The notes: generated from the letters alone by a model not told the origin. DNA of 64,000 bases from Massilia eurypsychrophila (GCF_002760655.1 NZ_PDOC01000008.1:142946-206945), one strand, 5' to 3'. Counted from the stretch's first letter, positions 1 through 11,575 are shown. Numbers and translations are program-made.

Positions 1-344
1 ACGCGAACCTCGACAATTTGCCGGTTTCAACCGTCGAACGGCTCGCTTCGGCGCGCAAGATGGCCGTATCGCGCAAGAAGGCGCACGCCCCCGCCCAGGT
101 CGCGCAGCGCGCCCTCGCCGGCAACTTCGGCAGCTTCTTTTCATTCTCTTCGCTCGGGCGCGCCGGCGCCATCATCCCGCTGCTGGCCCTGGTTGCCGGC
201 CTGGCCGGTGTTTACCAGTACGAGCAGCAGCAACGCATCGCCGAACTCGCCGAGCTCGACGCGGCGGTCCTGTCCGACGAACTCCCCCTGACCGCCTACC
301 TCGATCATGGTTTTAATGCCTACCTGGCGCAGCGCGGTCAATAA
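1..344 (+). CDS. DUF3619 family protein (5' end outside window)
   Basis: The reading frame is open from the first complete codon at position 3 and ends at 344, so the true start lies upstream. About 113 residues are visible: a basic N-terminal part (ERLASARKMAVSRKKAH), one hydrophobic segment (IIPLLALVAGLAGVYQY) and an acidic tail ending in LDHGFNAYLAQRG. This layout fits the small single-pass DUF3619 proteins that in Burkholderiales lie between an ECF sigma factor gene and a DUF3106 gene. The DUF3106 gene follows here, overlapping by about 38 bases. The role of the family is unknown; control by the presumed upstream sigma factor is inference. Confidence 0.7.
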   Translation, partial: ANLDNLPVSTVERLASARKMAVSRKKAHAPAQVAQRALAGNFGSFFSFSSLGRAGAIIPLLALVAGLAGVYQYEQQQRIAELAELDAAVLSDELPLTAYLDHGFNAYLAQRGQ

Positions 345-1053
345 GGTGACCGGCGCGCATTTGTCGTTCTTGTTCAACGCGGTCGTAACGGCGCTGGCGT
401 TCGCTGGCCTGGCCGGCGCCGCCGGCGCGCAGGCGCCAGTTGTGGCAGCAACCAGGCCGCACGTCCAGAATGCCGCGGAAAAGCCGCTGTGGAGCACGCT
501 GACGCGCACGCAGCAGATCGCGCTCGAGCCGCTGGCCGGCGAGTGGGATCGCATGGATGCGATGCGCAAGCAGAAATGGCTCGAGATCGCCAACCGCTAT
601 TCGTCGATGAAGCCCGACGAGCAGGTGCGGGTGCACGAACGCATGCGCGACTGGCTCAAATTGACGCCGGAAGAGCGCCGCGTGGTCCGTGAAAACTACA
701 CGCGCACCAAGAAAATCGACCCAGGCCATAAATCCGAGGAATGGGAAAAGTACCAGCAGTTGCCGGAAGAGCAAAAGAAGAAGCTTGCCGCCGATGCCGC
801 CGCACGCGGCAAGAAGCAAGTGGCCAACCTGCCGTCGGCCGCGCAATCGAGCGTCAAGACGGTCGAGCCCCTCAAGCGCACGCCGCCGCGGGTGGCAGCC
901 TGCCCTGCCGGCACCGTGAAAAATGCCGCGGCGCCGACGCCGGCCTGCGTGATGGTGCCTGCCGCCGCGCCCGCCGCCGTCGCTCCCGTTGTTCCTACTA
1001 CAGTCACGCCAACACCGGTCGCCCCGGCAGCTCCCGTCCCAAATGCAAAATAG
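307..1053 (+). CDS. DUF3106 domain secreted protein
   Basis: A 248-residue protein with a hydrophobic export signal (about residues 20-42, ending AGAQA) and a charged helical core (residues 60-160) rich in tryptophan and arginine, for example WDRMDAMRKQKWLEIANRY and LTPEERRVVRENY. The tail is a low-complexity Ala/Pro/Val stretch. This is the DUF3106 pattern. Its start overlaps the preceding DUF3619 gene and its stop overlaps the next gene by 11 bases, so the three are probably cotranscribed and translationally coupled. An inner start nearer the signal peptide is possible. Function is unknown; a periplasmic location is inferred from the signal. Confidence 0.7.
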   Translation: MVLMPTWRSAVNKVTGAHLSFLFNAVVTALAFAGLAGAAGAQAPVVAATRPHVQNAAEKPLWSTLTRTQQIALEPLAGEWDRMDAMRKQKWLEIANRYSSMKPDEQVRVHERMRDWLKLTPEERRVVRENYTRTKKIDPGHKSEEWEKYQQLPEEQKKKLAADAAARGKKQVANLPSAAQSSVKTVEPLKRTPPRVAACPAGTVKNAAAPTPACVMVPAAAPAAVAPVVPTTVTPTPVAPAAPVPNAK

Positions 1054-1573
1054 TAAGTCTGTGATCGCAACGCCCACCGTCAAACGCCGCCTGATCAGCA
1101 TGGTTTATGAAGCCTTCCTGTTCATCTCGGTCGAGGCGCTGGCAATGTTCCTCTACCTGTTTCTCACCCAGAACCTGCATTCGCCGCTGATTGAACACGG
1201 CCGCAACGCCGTATTCTTCCTCGTCGGCGCCTTGTATTTCATTCATGCCTGGGGCGGCAGCGGGCATACGCTGGCGATGAAGACGTGGCGGATCAAGGTC
1301 GTCAAGCTGGGCTGCAAGACGGTGCCGCACCGCGCCGCCGCCGTGCGCTACCTGATGGCGTGGGGCTGGTTCCTGCCGGCGATCGTGGCGTGCTATGCGT
1401 TTGGATGGAGAAGCGCCGGCCAGGTCAGCGCCGCGGTGGCGGTGGGGATTGCGGCGTGGGCGGCGACCGCGCTGCTCGACAAGGACAGGCAGTTCCTGCA
1501 TGACCGGATTGCCGGCACGCGGTTGATATCGCTGCCGAAGCCGGAGAAGAAGGTTAAAGCGGCTAAAGTTTGA
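1043..1573 (+). CDS. RDD family membrane protein
   Basis: A 176-residue protein with transmembrane helices near residues 20-42, 52-70, 95-115 and 120-140. It carries RDD-family marks: an Arg early in the protein (KRRLISMVYEAF) and the closing motif LLDKDRQFLHDRIAGTRLI. The ATG at 1043 is chosen because it overlaps the DUF3106 stop. RDD proteins are small integral membrane proteins, some implicated in ion transport; no substrate can be read from the sequence. It completes the DUF3619-DUF3106-RDD block. Confidence 0.75.
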   Translation: MQNSKSVIATPTVKRRLISMVYEAFLFISVEALAMFLYLFLTQNLHSPLIEHGRNAVFFLVGALYFIHAWGGSGHTLAMKTWRIKVVKLGCKTVPHRAAAVRYLMAWGWFLPAIVACYAFGWRSAGQVSAAVAVGIAAWAATALLDKDRQFLHDRIAGTRLISLPKPEKKVKAAKV

Positions 1574-1604
1574 GTCGTCACTACCATGCCTGCAAAGACA
1601 CGCG

Positions 1605-1856
1605 ATGATCGAATGTAACCGCACGATGGAACAGGCGAAGCGCGACTTCGCGGCCGGCCGGCTGACCGGCGCCATGCTGATCCGCGTGCCGATGACCGCG
1701 TCCGACTGGGCCATCCGCCTGTCCGGCGTCAAGGGCGACGCCGGCATGCTGCTCGACGTGCAAACGCTCGAACCCCACTGCTTCGCCAGCGTCGACAAAG
1801 CCGTCACGGCGCTCGACCAGATCGGCTTCTCGTTCTCGCAGCTGAAGGTAGCCTAG
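1605..1856 (+). CDS. small hypothetical protein
   Basis: An 83-residue reading frame, MIECNRTMEQ to FSFSQLKVA, with no signal peptide or membrane segment. Its composition is mixed alpha/beta. It converges with the pseudouridine-synthase-like gene and the two stop regions overlap by four bases. No family is recognised. Coding use resembles the neighbours and there is no competing frame, which supports a real gene. The start could also be the ATG at 1626. Confidence 0.5.
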   Translation: MIECNRTMEQAKRDFAAGRLTGAMLIRVPMTASDWAIRLSGVKGDAGMLLDVQTLEPHCFASVDKAVTALDQIGFSFSQLKVA

Positions 1857-2576
1857 AAGCGCTCGTACTCGTGCAGGTAGCGCCACTGCCCCACCGGCAG
1901 GCTGGCCATCGGCACGCGGCCGACGCGAATGCGCTTGGTCGACACCGGCGTCAGCCCCACCATCCGCAGCATGTGCACCAGCTGCCCCGGCTTCGGGTTC
2001 TTGACCGCGAAACGCAGGCGTGTTTCGTTCTGCCAGCTGACCTTCATCGGCGGGATCTCCTTGCCGTTGAACGGCAGGCCATGATTGAGCAGCGCCAGGC
2101 CGCCTTCGCGGATCGTGCCGGCCACTTCGATGATGAACTCCTGCTCGACCCGCTGGCCTTCGTCGACCAGCTTGCGGGCAACGCGGAAGTCCTGCGTGTA
2201 GACCAGCAGCCCGCTCGCCTTGGTCTCCAGCGGCGAGGCCAGCGTGAGGTTCGACAGGTGGCGCTTGAGGAAGCGCTGGTTGCCGTGATCGGGCAGCACC
2301 AGCGTCTCCTGCGTCAGGCAGCTGGTGGCAGCCTCGCCGTCGATGTCGAAGCCGGCGTTCAAGCCGGCCGGCTTGTGCAGCAGGATCGTCACCGGCGCCA
2401 GGTCGACCAGCGTGGCGTCGGGATGGAGCGTCACTTCCTGGTCGTCGGCCACGCGGGCGCCGGCCTCCTCGACCCCCTGGCCGTCGACGCTGACCCAGCC
2501 GCCGGCGATGTACTTGTCGGCCTCGGCGCGCGAGCATGGCATCATTTCGGCCACGCGCTTGGCGAGCCGGATGGTG

Positions 2577-2587
<11 letters not shown>
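1853..2587 (-). CDS. S4-domain pseudouridine synthase homologue, RluF/RsuA-like
   Basis: A 244-residue protein with an N-terminal S4 RNA-binding domain (about residues 6-60: RLAKRVAEMMPCSRAEADKY) followed by an RsuA/RluB/RluE/RluF-type fold. The family isomerises uridine in rRNA using an Asp in a GRLD motif. Here the aligned segment reads LASPLETKASGLLVYTQD, so the catalytic Asp position is Glu and the Gly-Arg is lost. The downstream GLLVYTQD strand is conserved. The protein may therefore be an RNA-binding homologue without classic activity, or a divergent enzyme. Its start overlaps the stop of the threonine aldolase gene by 11 bases, so it is the last gene of the isc-led run. Confidence 0.75.
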
Positions 2588-3601
<1,014 letters not shown>

Positions 3602-3605
<4 letters not shown>

Positions 3606-4489
3606 GATTGTGCGGTGCTTAATTGTTCAGTGTAGAAGCGCTGGCCCATTTCTTCGAGGCCCAGCGTGGTCAGTACTTCCTGCAGCCGCTCGCTCGGGCG
3701 CTTGCGCGGCAGGTTCTTGTAGCTGGCGATGATCAGCTCATTTTTCATCGAGTGCTCCCAGCCTACCAGCTCGGTGACGTTGACCTGGTAGCCGTGCGCT
3801 TCCAACTGCAGGCAGCGCAGCACGTTGGTGACCTGGCTGCCGAATTCGCGCGTGTGCAGCGGGTGGCGCCAGATCTCGGTCAGCGCGCTCTTACCCAGGT
3901 CCTTGCCCTTGTTCTTCTTCAGGACAGTGGCCACTTCGGCCTGGCAGCAAGGCACCAGCACCATGAACTTGGCCTTCTTCTTCAGCGCGAAATCGATGGC
4001 GTCGTCGGTGGCGGTGTTGCAGGCGTGGAGCGCGGTGACGATGTCGATTTGCGCCGGCAGCTTGTTCGACGTGGTCGATTCGGCCACCGACAGCGGTAAG
4101 AACGACATGCCGGGGAACTCGAGGCGCTTGGCCAGCTCGGTCGACTTCTGCACGAGTTCCTCGCGCGTTTCGATGCCGTAGATGTGCGAGCCGTCGTCCT
4201 TGTTCTTGAAGAACAGGTCGTACAGGATGAAGCCGAGGTAGGACTTGCCGGCGCCGTGGTCGACCAGCGAAATGGCCGGATGGTCCTGCTGGATTTCGTT
4301 CAGCAGCGGCTCAATGAACTGCACCAGGTGGTACACCTGCTTGAGTTTGCGGCGGCTGTCCTGATTGAGCTTGCCGTCGCGCGTGAGAATGTGCAGTTCC
4401 TGCAGCAGCGCGACCGACTGGCCGGGGCGGATTTCAGGGGCGAGCTCCCGGGGTGCGGCAACCTTGCCGCCGGCGTCAGCGCGCTTCAT
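3602..4489 (-). CDS. SAM-dependent methyltransferase, Methyltransf_32-like
   Basis: About 295 residues from the ATG at 4489. The SAM-binding motif I is ISLVDHGAGKSYLGFILYD, and later motifs include the acidic Gly-Ile-Glu-Thr strand (YGIETREELV), VTALHACNTATDDAID and the cysteine pair VPCCQAEV. The DxGxGKxYL and PCC combination is typical of the uncharacterised Methyltransf_32 group. The substrate is unknown. The ATG overlaps the iscX stop by 14 bases, and the stop overlaps the ltaE start by four. A longer frame runs upstream but would lie entirely inside iscX, so this start is preferred. Confidence 0.75.
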
Positions 4490-4670
4490 CGATCCACGCT
4501 GCCTGGATCGCTTCCAGTACCTTTTCGCCGCCGCGGGTGCGGTCGTCGTTGAAGCCGTCAAGCGCGACGACCCAGTTGTGCAGGTCGACGAAGCGCACCG
4601 CGGCCGGGTCGGCGTCAGGGAATTTTTCGTACAGGGCTTCGGCAATGGCCGTAATGTCGCTCCACTTCAT
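4476..4670 (-). CDS. iscX: Fe-S assembly protein IscX
   Basis: A 64-residue acidic protein, MKWSDITAIAEALYEKFPD, with the family motif VRFVDLHNWVVAL and the tail EKVLEAIQAAWIDE. IscX binds IscS and iron and tunes cluster assembly on IscU. It sits directly after fdx (11 bases apart), as in other ISC operons, and overlaps the following methyltransferase gene. Length and motif match the family closely. Confidence 0.92.
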   Translation of the reverse strand: MKWSDITAIAEALYEKFPDADPAAVRFVDLHNWVVALDGFNDDRTRGGEKVLEAIQAAWIDEAR

Positions 4671-4681
4671 GACTTTCCCGT

Positions 4682-5023
4682 TCAATGATTTTTTTCGGCG
4701 GCGTGGTTGATCGTGTACTTCGGAATCTCCACCACCAGGTCGGTGTCGTCGACGATCGCCTGGCACGACAGGCGCGACACCGCTTCCAGGCCCCACGCCT
4801 TGTCGAGCATGTCTTCTTCTTTTTCTTCCGGCTCGTTGAGGCTGTCGTAACCTTCGCGCACCAGCACGTGGCAGGTGGTGCAGGCGCACACGCGGTCGCA
4901 TGCGTGTTCGATGTCGATGTCGTTGTCGAGCATGACGTCGCAGACGGATTTGCCTTTCGGCGCCTCCAGCACAGCGCCTTCAGGACAGAACACGGGATGG
5001 GGCAGGATGACAATTTGCGGCAC
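4682..5023 (-). CDS. fdx: ISC-type [2Fe-2S] ferredoxin
   Basis: A 113-residue adrenodoxin-like ferredoxin that supplies electrons for Fe-S cluster assembly. The cluster ligands are visible in EHACDRVCACTTCHVLVREG and a fourth Cys in VSRLSCQAIV. The acidic stretch EPEEKEEDMLDKAWGLE is typical of the ISC type. Translation starts at a GTG (5023) preceded by a GAGG ribosome site. It lies 27 bases after hscA and 11 before iscX. Confidence 0.93.
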   Translation of the reverse strand: MPQIVILPHPVFCPEGAVLEAPKGKSVCDVMLDNDIDIEHACDRVCACTTCHVLVREGYDSLNEPEEKEEDMLDKAWGLEAVSRLSCQAIVDDTDLVVEIPKYTINHAAEKNH

Positions 5024-5050
5024 TGGGATTACCTCTTCAATTTTGTAAGT

Positions 5051-6940
<1,890 letters not shown>

Positions 6941-6989
6941 GGTTGTTTGATCTGTCTTGTTTTTATTTGGTGGTGCGGCGGCCAGGTCT

Positions 6990-7017
6990 GGGGTCTGACC
7001 CGATGGGGTCAGACCCC
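6990..7017. repeat. short palindromic repeat (family B) inside the isc operon
   Basis: GGGGTCTGACCC, a GAT spacer and GGGGTCAGACCCC form a 12-base-pair hairpin between hscB and hscA. The same palindrome occurs twice near 36.3 kb. Its core is shared with the longer repeats at 18.9, 46.2 and 63.9 kb. It has no T-run and so is not an obvious terminator, but it could pause transcription or stabilise mRNA ends. Confidence 0.8.
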
Positions 7018-7028
7018 GGTTGTTCACC

Positions 7029-7544
7029 TCAAGCCTCGGCGGCCTCGAAGGCGTGGTGGACTTCTTCACCGAATTTGTCGAGGAACATCAAGGCGCGCAC
7101 GCCCTGCGCCGCCGCTTCAAAGTCGCCGGCGTCGAGCTCCCGTCCCACCTGCTCGAGCCGCGACTTGCGCTCGCCCTTGACCTGCTCGTCGAGCGCTTCG
7201 AGCGCGGCGACGTCCTTGTCGGCCCTTGCCTCGCCGAGCGCCTCGCGCCATTCCATCTGCTGCATCAGGAAGTCCATCGGCATGGCCGTGTTCGATTCCG
7301 TCTGCAAATCCACGCCATTCAGCTCGCACAGGTAGCGCGCGCGCTTCTGCGGATTTTTCAGCGTCTGGTAGGCCTCGTTGGCGCGCGTCGCCCATTGCAT
7401 CGCGACACGCTTTTCAGCGTCGGTTGCGTTGACGAAACGGTCGGGGTGCACCTGCCCCTGCACGTCGCGATAGGCCGCGTCGAGCGCGGCCGGGTCGATC
7501 GTGTAGCGGGCCGGCAGCTGGAACAGGTCGAAGTGATTCTGCAT
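7029..7544 (-). CDS. hscB: Fe-S assembly cochaperone HscB
   Basis: A 171-residue J-protein that delivers IscU to HscA and stimulates its ATPase. The J domain is N-terminal ([15 protein letters not shown], then VHPDRFVNA with the HPD motif), followed by the three-helix IscU-binding domain ([17 protein letters not shown]). Length is normal for HscB. It starts four bases after the iscA stop region, so the two are tightly coupled. Confidence 0.93.
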   Translation of the reverse strand: MQNHFDLFQLPARYTIDPAALDAAYRDVQGQVHPDRFVNATDAEKRVAMQWATRANEAYQTLKNPQKRARYLCELNGVDLQTESNTAMPMDFLMQQMEWREALGEARADKDVAALEALDEQVKGERKSRLEQVGRELDAGDFEAAAQGVRALMFLDKFGEEVHHAFEAAEA

Positions 7545-7547
7545 GAG

Positions 7548-7871
7548 CTAGATGCGGAAGCTTTCTCCACAACCGCACTCATCCTTGACGTGCGGATTGT
7601 TGAAGCGGAAGCCCTCGTTGAGGCCTTCGCGCGTGAAGTCGAGCTCGGTACCGTCGATGTACGGCAGGCTTTTCGGATCAACGAAGACCTTGACGCCGTG
7701 CGACTCGAAGATCTGGTCTTCGGCGGCGGCCTCGTCGACATACTCGAGCTTGTAGGCAAGCCCGGAGCAGCCCGTCGTGCGCACCCCAAAACGCAAGCCG
7801 ACACCCTTGCCGCGACGTTCGATGTAGCGGTTGATGTGCTTGGCTGCTTTTTCGGTCAGTGTGATTGCCAT
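7548..7871 (-). CDS. iscA: Fe-S cluster assembly protein IscA
   Basis: A 107-residue A-type carrier. The three conserved cysteines are visible: one in [15 protein letters not shown] and the pair in [11 protein letters not shown] at the C-terminus. A-type carriers pass clusters to apo-proteins. It lies 18 bases after iscU in the standard order. Confidence 0.94.
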   Translation of the reverse strand: MAITLTEKAAKHINRYIERRGKGVGLRFGVRTTGCSGLAYKLEYVDEAAAEDQIFESHGVKVFVDPKSLPYIDGTELDFTREGLNEGFRFNNPHVKDECGCGESFRI

Positions 7872-7889
7872 GTGGTTCTCCGCAAACTT

Positions 7890-8279
7890 TTAAGCGGCCG
7901 CCGGATGCTTGGTCTTGTAGTCCAGCACGGCTGCCTTGATGGCGTCTTCGGCCAGGATCGAGCAGTGAATCTTGACCGGCGGCAGCGCCAGCTCTTCCGC
8001 GATCTGGGTGTTCTTGATCGACAGCGCCTGGTCGAGCGTCTTGCCCTTGACCCATTCGGTCACCAGCGAACTCGACGCGATGGCCGAACCGCAGCCGTAG
8101 GTCTTGAATTTTGCGTCTTCGATCAGGCCATCGGCGCCGACCTTGATCTGCAGTTTCATGACGTCGCCGCAGGCCGGCGCGCCGACCATGCCGGTGCCGA
8201 TCGTCTCGTCGCCCTTGTCGAAGGCGCCGACGTTACGCGGGTTTTCGTAATGGTCCAACACTTTGTCCGAATATGCCAT
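7890..8279 (-). CDS. iscU: Fe-S cluster scaffold IscU
   Basis: A 129-residue scaffold on which [2Fe-2S] clusters are built. Cluster cysteines appear in GAPACGDVMKLQI, KTYGCGSAIASSS and the LPPVKIHCSILAED segment, which also holds the HscA-binding LPPVK motif. Length and motifs match IscU exactly. It lies 21 bases after iscS. Confidence 0.95.
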   Translation of the reverse strand: MAYSDKVLDHYENPRNVGAFDKGDETIGTGMVGAPACGDVMKLQIKVGADGLIEDAKFKTYGCGSAIASSSLVTEWVKGKTLDQALSIKNTQIAEELALPPVKIHCSILAEDAIKAAVLDYKTKHPAAA

Positions 8280-8300
8280 GGTGATACTCCTTGAAAACGA

Positions 8301-9557
8301 TTAGTGGGCTGCCCATTGGATCGACGCGATGTCGATGCCGTCTTTGAACATATCCCACAGGGGCGACAGTTCGCGTAATTTGTGAACCTTCGATTTCAGC
8401 AGGTCAACCGCGAAATCGATGTCGGCTTCGGTCGTGAAGCGGCCGATGGTAAAGCGGATCGAGCTGTGCGCCAGTTCGTCGCTGCGGCCCAAGGCGCGCA
8501 GCACGTAGGACGGCTCCAGGCTGGCCGAGGTGCAGGCCGAACCGGACGACACCGCCAGGCCCTTGATCGCCATGATCAAGGATTCGCCTTCGACGTAGTT
8601 GAAACTGACGTTCAGGTTGTGCGGCACGCGGTGCTCCATGTCGCCGTTGATGTAGGTCTCTTCGATTTCCTGCAGGCCTTTGGCGAGGCGGTCGCGCAGC
8701 GCCTTGACGCGGACGATTTCGCTGTCCATCTCTTCGCGTGCGATGCGGAATGCTTCGCCCATGCCGACGATCTGGTGGGTCGGCAAGGTGCCCGAGCGCA
8801 GGCCGCGCTCGTGGCCGCCGCCGTGCATCTGCGCTTCGAGGCGCACGCGCGGCTTGCGGCGAACGTACAAGGCGCCGATGCCTTTCGGGCCGTAGGTCTT
8901 GTGCGCGGTGAAGGTCATCAGGTCGACCTTGCTGTTGGCCAGGTCGATGACGACCTTGCCGGTTGCCTGGGCGGCGTCGCAATGGAAGATGATGCCCTTC
9001 GAGCGGCACAGCGCGGCAAGTTCTTCGACCGGCTGGATGACGCCGATCTCGTTGTTGACGAGCATGACCGACACCAGGATCGTGTCTGGCTGGATGGCGT
9101 CGTTGAGCTGCTCGACCGTGATCAAGCCATTGTCTTGCGGTTCGAGGTAGGTCGCGGTGAAGCCGACGCGCTCGAGTTCGCGGACCGTGTCGAGCACGGC
9201 CTTGTGTTCGGTCTTGACGGTGATGATGTGCTTGCCCTTGGTCTTGTAGAACTGGGCAGCGCCCTTCAGCGCGAGGTTGTTGCTTTCGGTGGCGCCCGAC
9301 GTCCAGATGATTTCACGCGGGTCGGCGCCGACCAGCTTGGCCACTTCGGCGCGCGCTTCTTCGACGGCCGCTTCAGCCGTCCAGCCGTACATGTGGCTGC
9401 GCGAGGCGGGATTGCCGAACTGCTCGCGCAGGTACGGAATCATCTTGTCGGCGACGCGCGGGTCGATCGGCGTGGTCGCCGAATAATCCATGTAAATCGG
9501 AAAATGCGGGGCGGTCACGAAAGTGTGCTCGAGGTTCTTGTCCAAAGGCGCGTTCAT
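8301..9557 (-). CDS. iscS: cysteine desulfurase IscS
   Basis: A 418-residue PLP enzyme that takes sulfur from cysteine and hands it to IscU and tRNA-thiolation proteins. Visible marks are [14 protein letters not shown], the cofactor-lysine motif [17 protein letters not shown] and the persulfide-cysteine loop [17 protein letters not shown]. About a dozen extra N-terminal residues precede the usual IscS start, common in this group of bacteria. The ATG at 9557 follows a GGAG ribosome site. It starts 19 bases after the end of iscR. Confidence 0.95.
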   Translation of the reverse strand: MNAPLDKNLEHTFVTAPHFPIYMDYSATTPIDPRVADKMIPYLREQFGNPASRSHMYGWTAEAAVEEARAEVAKLVGADPREIIWTSGATESNNLALKGAAQFYKTKGKHIITVKTEHKAVLDTVRELERVGFTATYLEPQDNGLITVEQLNDAIQPDTILVSVMLVNNEIGVIQPVEELAALCRSKGIIFHCDAAQATGKVVIDLANSKVDLMTFTAHKTYGPKGIGALYVRRKPRVRLEAQMHGGGHERGLRSGTLPTHQIVGMGEAFRIAREEMDSEIVRVKALRDRLAKGLQEIEETYINGDMEHRVPHNLNVSFNYVEGESLIMAIKGLAVSSGSACTSASLEPSYVLRALGRSDELAHSSIRFTIGRFTTEADIDFAVDLLKSKVHKLRELSPLWDMFKDGIDIASIQWAAH

Positions 9558-9576
9558 CAAATCACTCCAATATGCT

Positions 9577-10059
9577 TTAATTTTGTCCGACGGCGGCGTG
9601 GTTGCGGTGCATCACGACGACGGCTTGTTCCGAATTCTTTTGCTTCTGCTGATCGACCAGGTCTTGCAGGGAGACCGAATCGAGGTAATCGACCATCTTC
9701 TCGTTGAGCGTGGCCCACAGCTCGTGCGTCATGCAGCGCGTGCCGGTGGCGGCGTCGGCGCCGTGGCAATTTTCCTTGCTGCCGCACTGGGTGGCGTCGA
9801 TCGGCTCGTCGACGGCGATGATGATGTCGGCCACCGTCACCTTGTCGGCCTTGCGCGCCAGGCTGTAGCCGCCGCCCGGTCCGCGGATCGATTCGACGAT
9901 CTCGTGGCGGCGCAGCTTGCCAAAGAGCTGCTCGAGGTAAGACAGCGAGATGGCCTGGCGCTGGCTGATGCCCGACAGCGTGACAGGTCCCTTGCCTTGG
10001 CGCAGGGCAAGATCGATCATCGCAGTAACAGCAAAACGGCCTTTAGTGGTCAGACGCAT
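9577..10059 (-). CDS. iscR: Fe-S cluster regulator IscR
   Basis: A 160-residue Rrf2-family repressor that senses Fe-S status through a bound [2Fe-2S] cluster. The winged-helix N-terminus reads [19 protein letters not shown]. The cluster loop has Cys92 and Cys98, then Cys109 and His112, so the spacing before the third Cys is five residues longer than in Escherichia coli. The ATG at 10059 gives the canonical N-terminus. A near-consensus IscR site lies 77-101 bases upstream, implying autorepression of the whole operon. Confidence 0.95.
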   Translation of the reverse strand: MRLTTKGRFAVTAMIDLALRQGKGPVTLSGISQRQAISLSYLEQLFGKLRRHEIVESIRGPGGGYSLARKADKVTVADIIIAVDEPIDATQCGSKENCHGADAATGTRCMTHELWATLNEKMVDYLDSVSLQDLVDQQKQKNSEQAVVVMHRNHAAVGQN

Positions 10060-10135
10060 CACAACCCCGGTCAATGTTAGAATATTGCACCCACCCAACT
10101 GACCATGTCGTGCTTCGAAAGATTCGATGCCCTGA

Positions 10136-10160
10136 TTAGTTGAACGATTTAGTCAAGTAT
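10136..10160 (-). promoter_or_regulatory. type 1 IscR binding site
   Basis: Read on the minus strand, the site begins ATACTTGACTAAATC and ends GTTCAACTAA. It matches about 22 of 25 positions of the type 1 IscR consensus as I know it (two half-sites ATASYYGACT and AGTCRRSTAT). It overlaps the -10 element of the isc promoter, so cluster-loaded IscR bound here would block polymerase. Confidence 0.65.
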
Positions 10161-10184
10161 AGCAAATTCCCACCCGCTTGTCTT
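10156..10184 (-). promoter_or_regulatory. probable isc operon promoter
   Basis: The minus strand carries AAGACA (10179-10184), a 17-base spacer and TATACT (10156-10161), with TGC just before the -10 as an extended element. This predicts a leader of roughly 90 bases before the iscR ATG at 10059. Confidence 0.55.
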
Positions 10185-10221
10185 GGAGCGCCCCATTCCG
10201 CCAGGGAGTGCCGGCCGGGGT

Positions 10222-10986
10222 TCAGTGCGCCCGCAACAGCCGCATCGGCCCGAACAATTGTTGCATGCCAGCATGCGTGATGAAGGACAGGTTGTAGGGA
10301 TGTTCGGCGCAGAGCTGTTCGAGGCCGGCGCACTCGGGCAGCTTCTTTAGCTGCTCGGCGATTTTGCCCCACAGCACCAGCTTGGCGCCGGTACCGGCCA
10401 GCGACGCCAGCACCACCTGCAGGAACGGCAGCCAGGCGCGCGCCTCGATGACCGGCGGCACGTGGGGGCGAAACACCAGCGCCGCGTTCAGCAGCAGGAA
10501 GCCGTGGCGCGTCAGGTTTTGCTGCAACTGCGCCAAGGTCTGGATCGAGCCGTTGCCGCGGGCGTTGGCCGCCACCGGCGCCATCGCCGCGCCGCCGGTG
10601 TCGCCGGCGCTGAGCTGGCCGTCGGCCACCAGCAGCATCTTCATGAAGTTGCGCAGCGACGTGGCGCGGTTGACCGGCTTCGACAAGCCGGCTTCGCTCC
10701 ACAGGTCGCCGACGGCGCCGTCCATGAAGCACACGCCGGTGGCGCTCTCTGCGCGCGGATACGGTCCCTCCCCCACCAGTACGTAGCGCACCGCCGGCAG
10801 CGGCAGGGCGAAGGCGGCGAACAGGCGCTGCCCGGTGGGAAGGTAATTGTCGGCCGCAAGGGCCGGCAAGTAGCCGGGGTTGGCTGCGGCGACCGCGGCC
10901 AGGCCTTCGAGCAGGATCGGGCGCCAGCTGGCGTCGGCCAGGTCGAGCGCGTCGAGGATGGTTGGGGGGATGGTGTTGGCAGGCAT
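10222..10986 (-). CDS. uracil-DNA-glycosylase-like protein, catalytic motif altered
   Basis: About 254 residues with the family 1 uracil-DNA glycosylase layout. A VLVGEGPYPRAESATGVCF segment sits where GQDPYHGPGQAHGLCF is expected. SLRNFMKMLL, then HGFLLLNAALVFR, KLVLWGKIAE and finally HPYNLS follow in the right order. The catalytic Asp and following His of the GQDPYH box are replaced (GEGPYP), and the HPSPLS loop is HPYNLS. Uracil excision by the standard mechanism is therefore doubtful. The start at 10986 is chosen because a TACAAT box lies about 25 bases upstream; a longer frame to 11118 exists. Confidence 0.65.
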   Translation of the reverse strand: MPANTIPPTILDALDLADASWRPILLEGLAAVAAANPGYLPALAADNYLPTGQRLFAAFALPLPAVRYVLVGEGPYPRAESATGVCFMDGAVGDLWSEAGLSKPVNRATSLRNFMKMLLVADGQLSAGDTGGAAMAPVAANARGNGSIQTLAQLQQNLTRHGFLLLNAALVFRPHVPPVIEARAWLPFLQVVLASLAGTGAKLVLWGKIAEQLKKLPECAGLEQLCAEHPYNLSFITHAGMQQLFGPMRLLRAH

Positions 10987-11143
10987 GTGGGAGCGGCGCG
11001 GAAAGAGGCGATTGTAGCGCAGCGGCACATCGGCGATGCGCCCGGATAATGCAGTTTCAACCATGCGGCTGATTTCTTGAAATAAGTGCATCATTCGGGC
11101 TCCCCCTTTGGGGTTCAACCAATTATTCCGTACGGAGGTTCAC

Positions 11144-11575
11144 ATGCAAACGATTCAAGACGTAATGACCCGCAATGTAAAAAGCATCTCGCCAGAAGAC
11201 ACCGTGCGCCGCGCCGCCGAATTGATGAAGGAACTCGATGTCGGCGCCGTTCCGGTCGTCGACGGCGCCAAGCTCGTTGGCATGCTGACCGACCGCGACA
11301 TTACGATCCGCTCCACCGCTGCCGGGCAAGATCCGAGCAAGACCCGCGCCGGCGACGTCATGAGCACCGACGTGCGTACCTGCTTCGCCACCCAGACGGT
11401 GGAAGAAGTGCTGGCCGAAATGGGCGACGTGCAGATCCGCCGCGTGGTCGTTGTCGACCAGGCATCGCACTCGCTGGTCGGCATCGTTTCGCTGGGCGAC
11501 ATGGCCACCAAGCACTCCGCCAGCACCGACCAGGCGCTGGGCGAAATCTCGCAGCCAAGCGACAGCAAGGCTTAA
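11144..11575 (+). CDS. CBS domain protein
   Basis: A 143-residue protein made of a tandem CBS pair: residues 5-60 (VMTRNVKSISPEDTVRRAAELM, ending GMLTDRDI) and 70-130 (VMSTDVRTCFATQTVEEVLAEM, ending GIVSLGDMA). Such stand-alone pairs bind adenine nucleotides and act as cytoplasmic sensors. The ATG at 11144 has the ribosome site ACGGAGG. It is divergent from the glycosylase-like gene. A GC-rich inverted repeat near 11584-11610 may end its transcript. Partner unknown. Confidence 0.85.
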   Translation: MQTIQDVMTRNVKSISPEDTVRRAAELMKELDVGAVPVVDGAKLVGMLTDRDITIRSTAAGQDPSKTRAGDVMSTDVRTCFATQTVEEVLAEMGDVQIRRVVVVDQASHSLVGIVSLGDMATKHSASTDQALGEISQPSDSKA

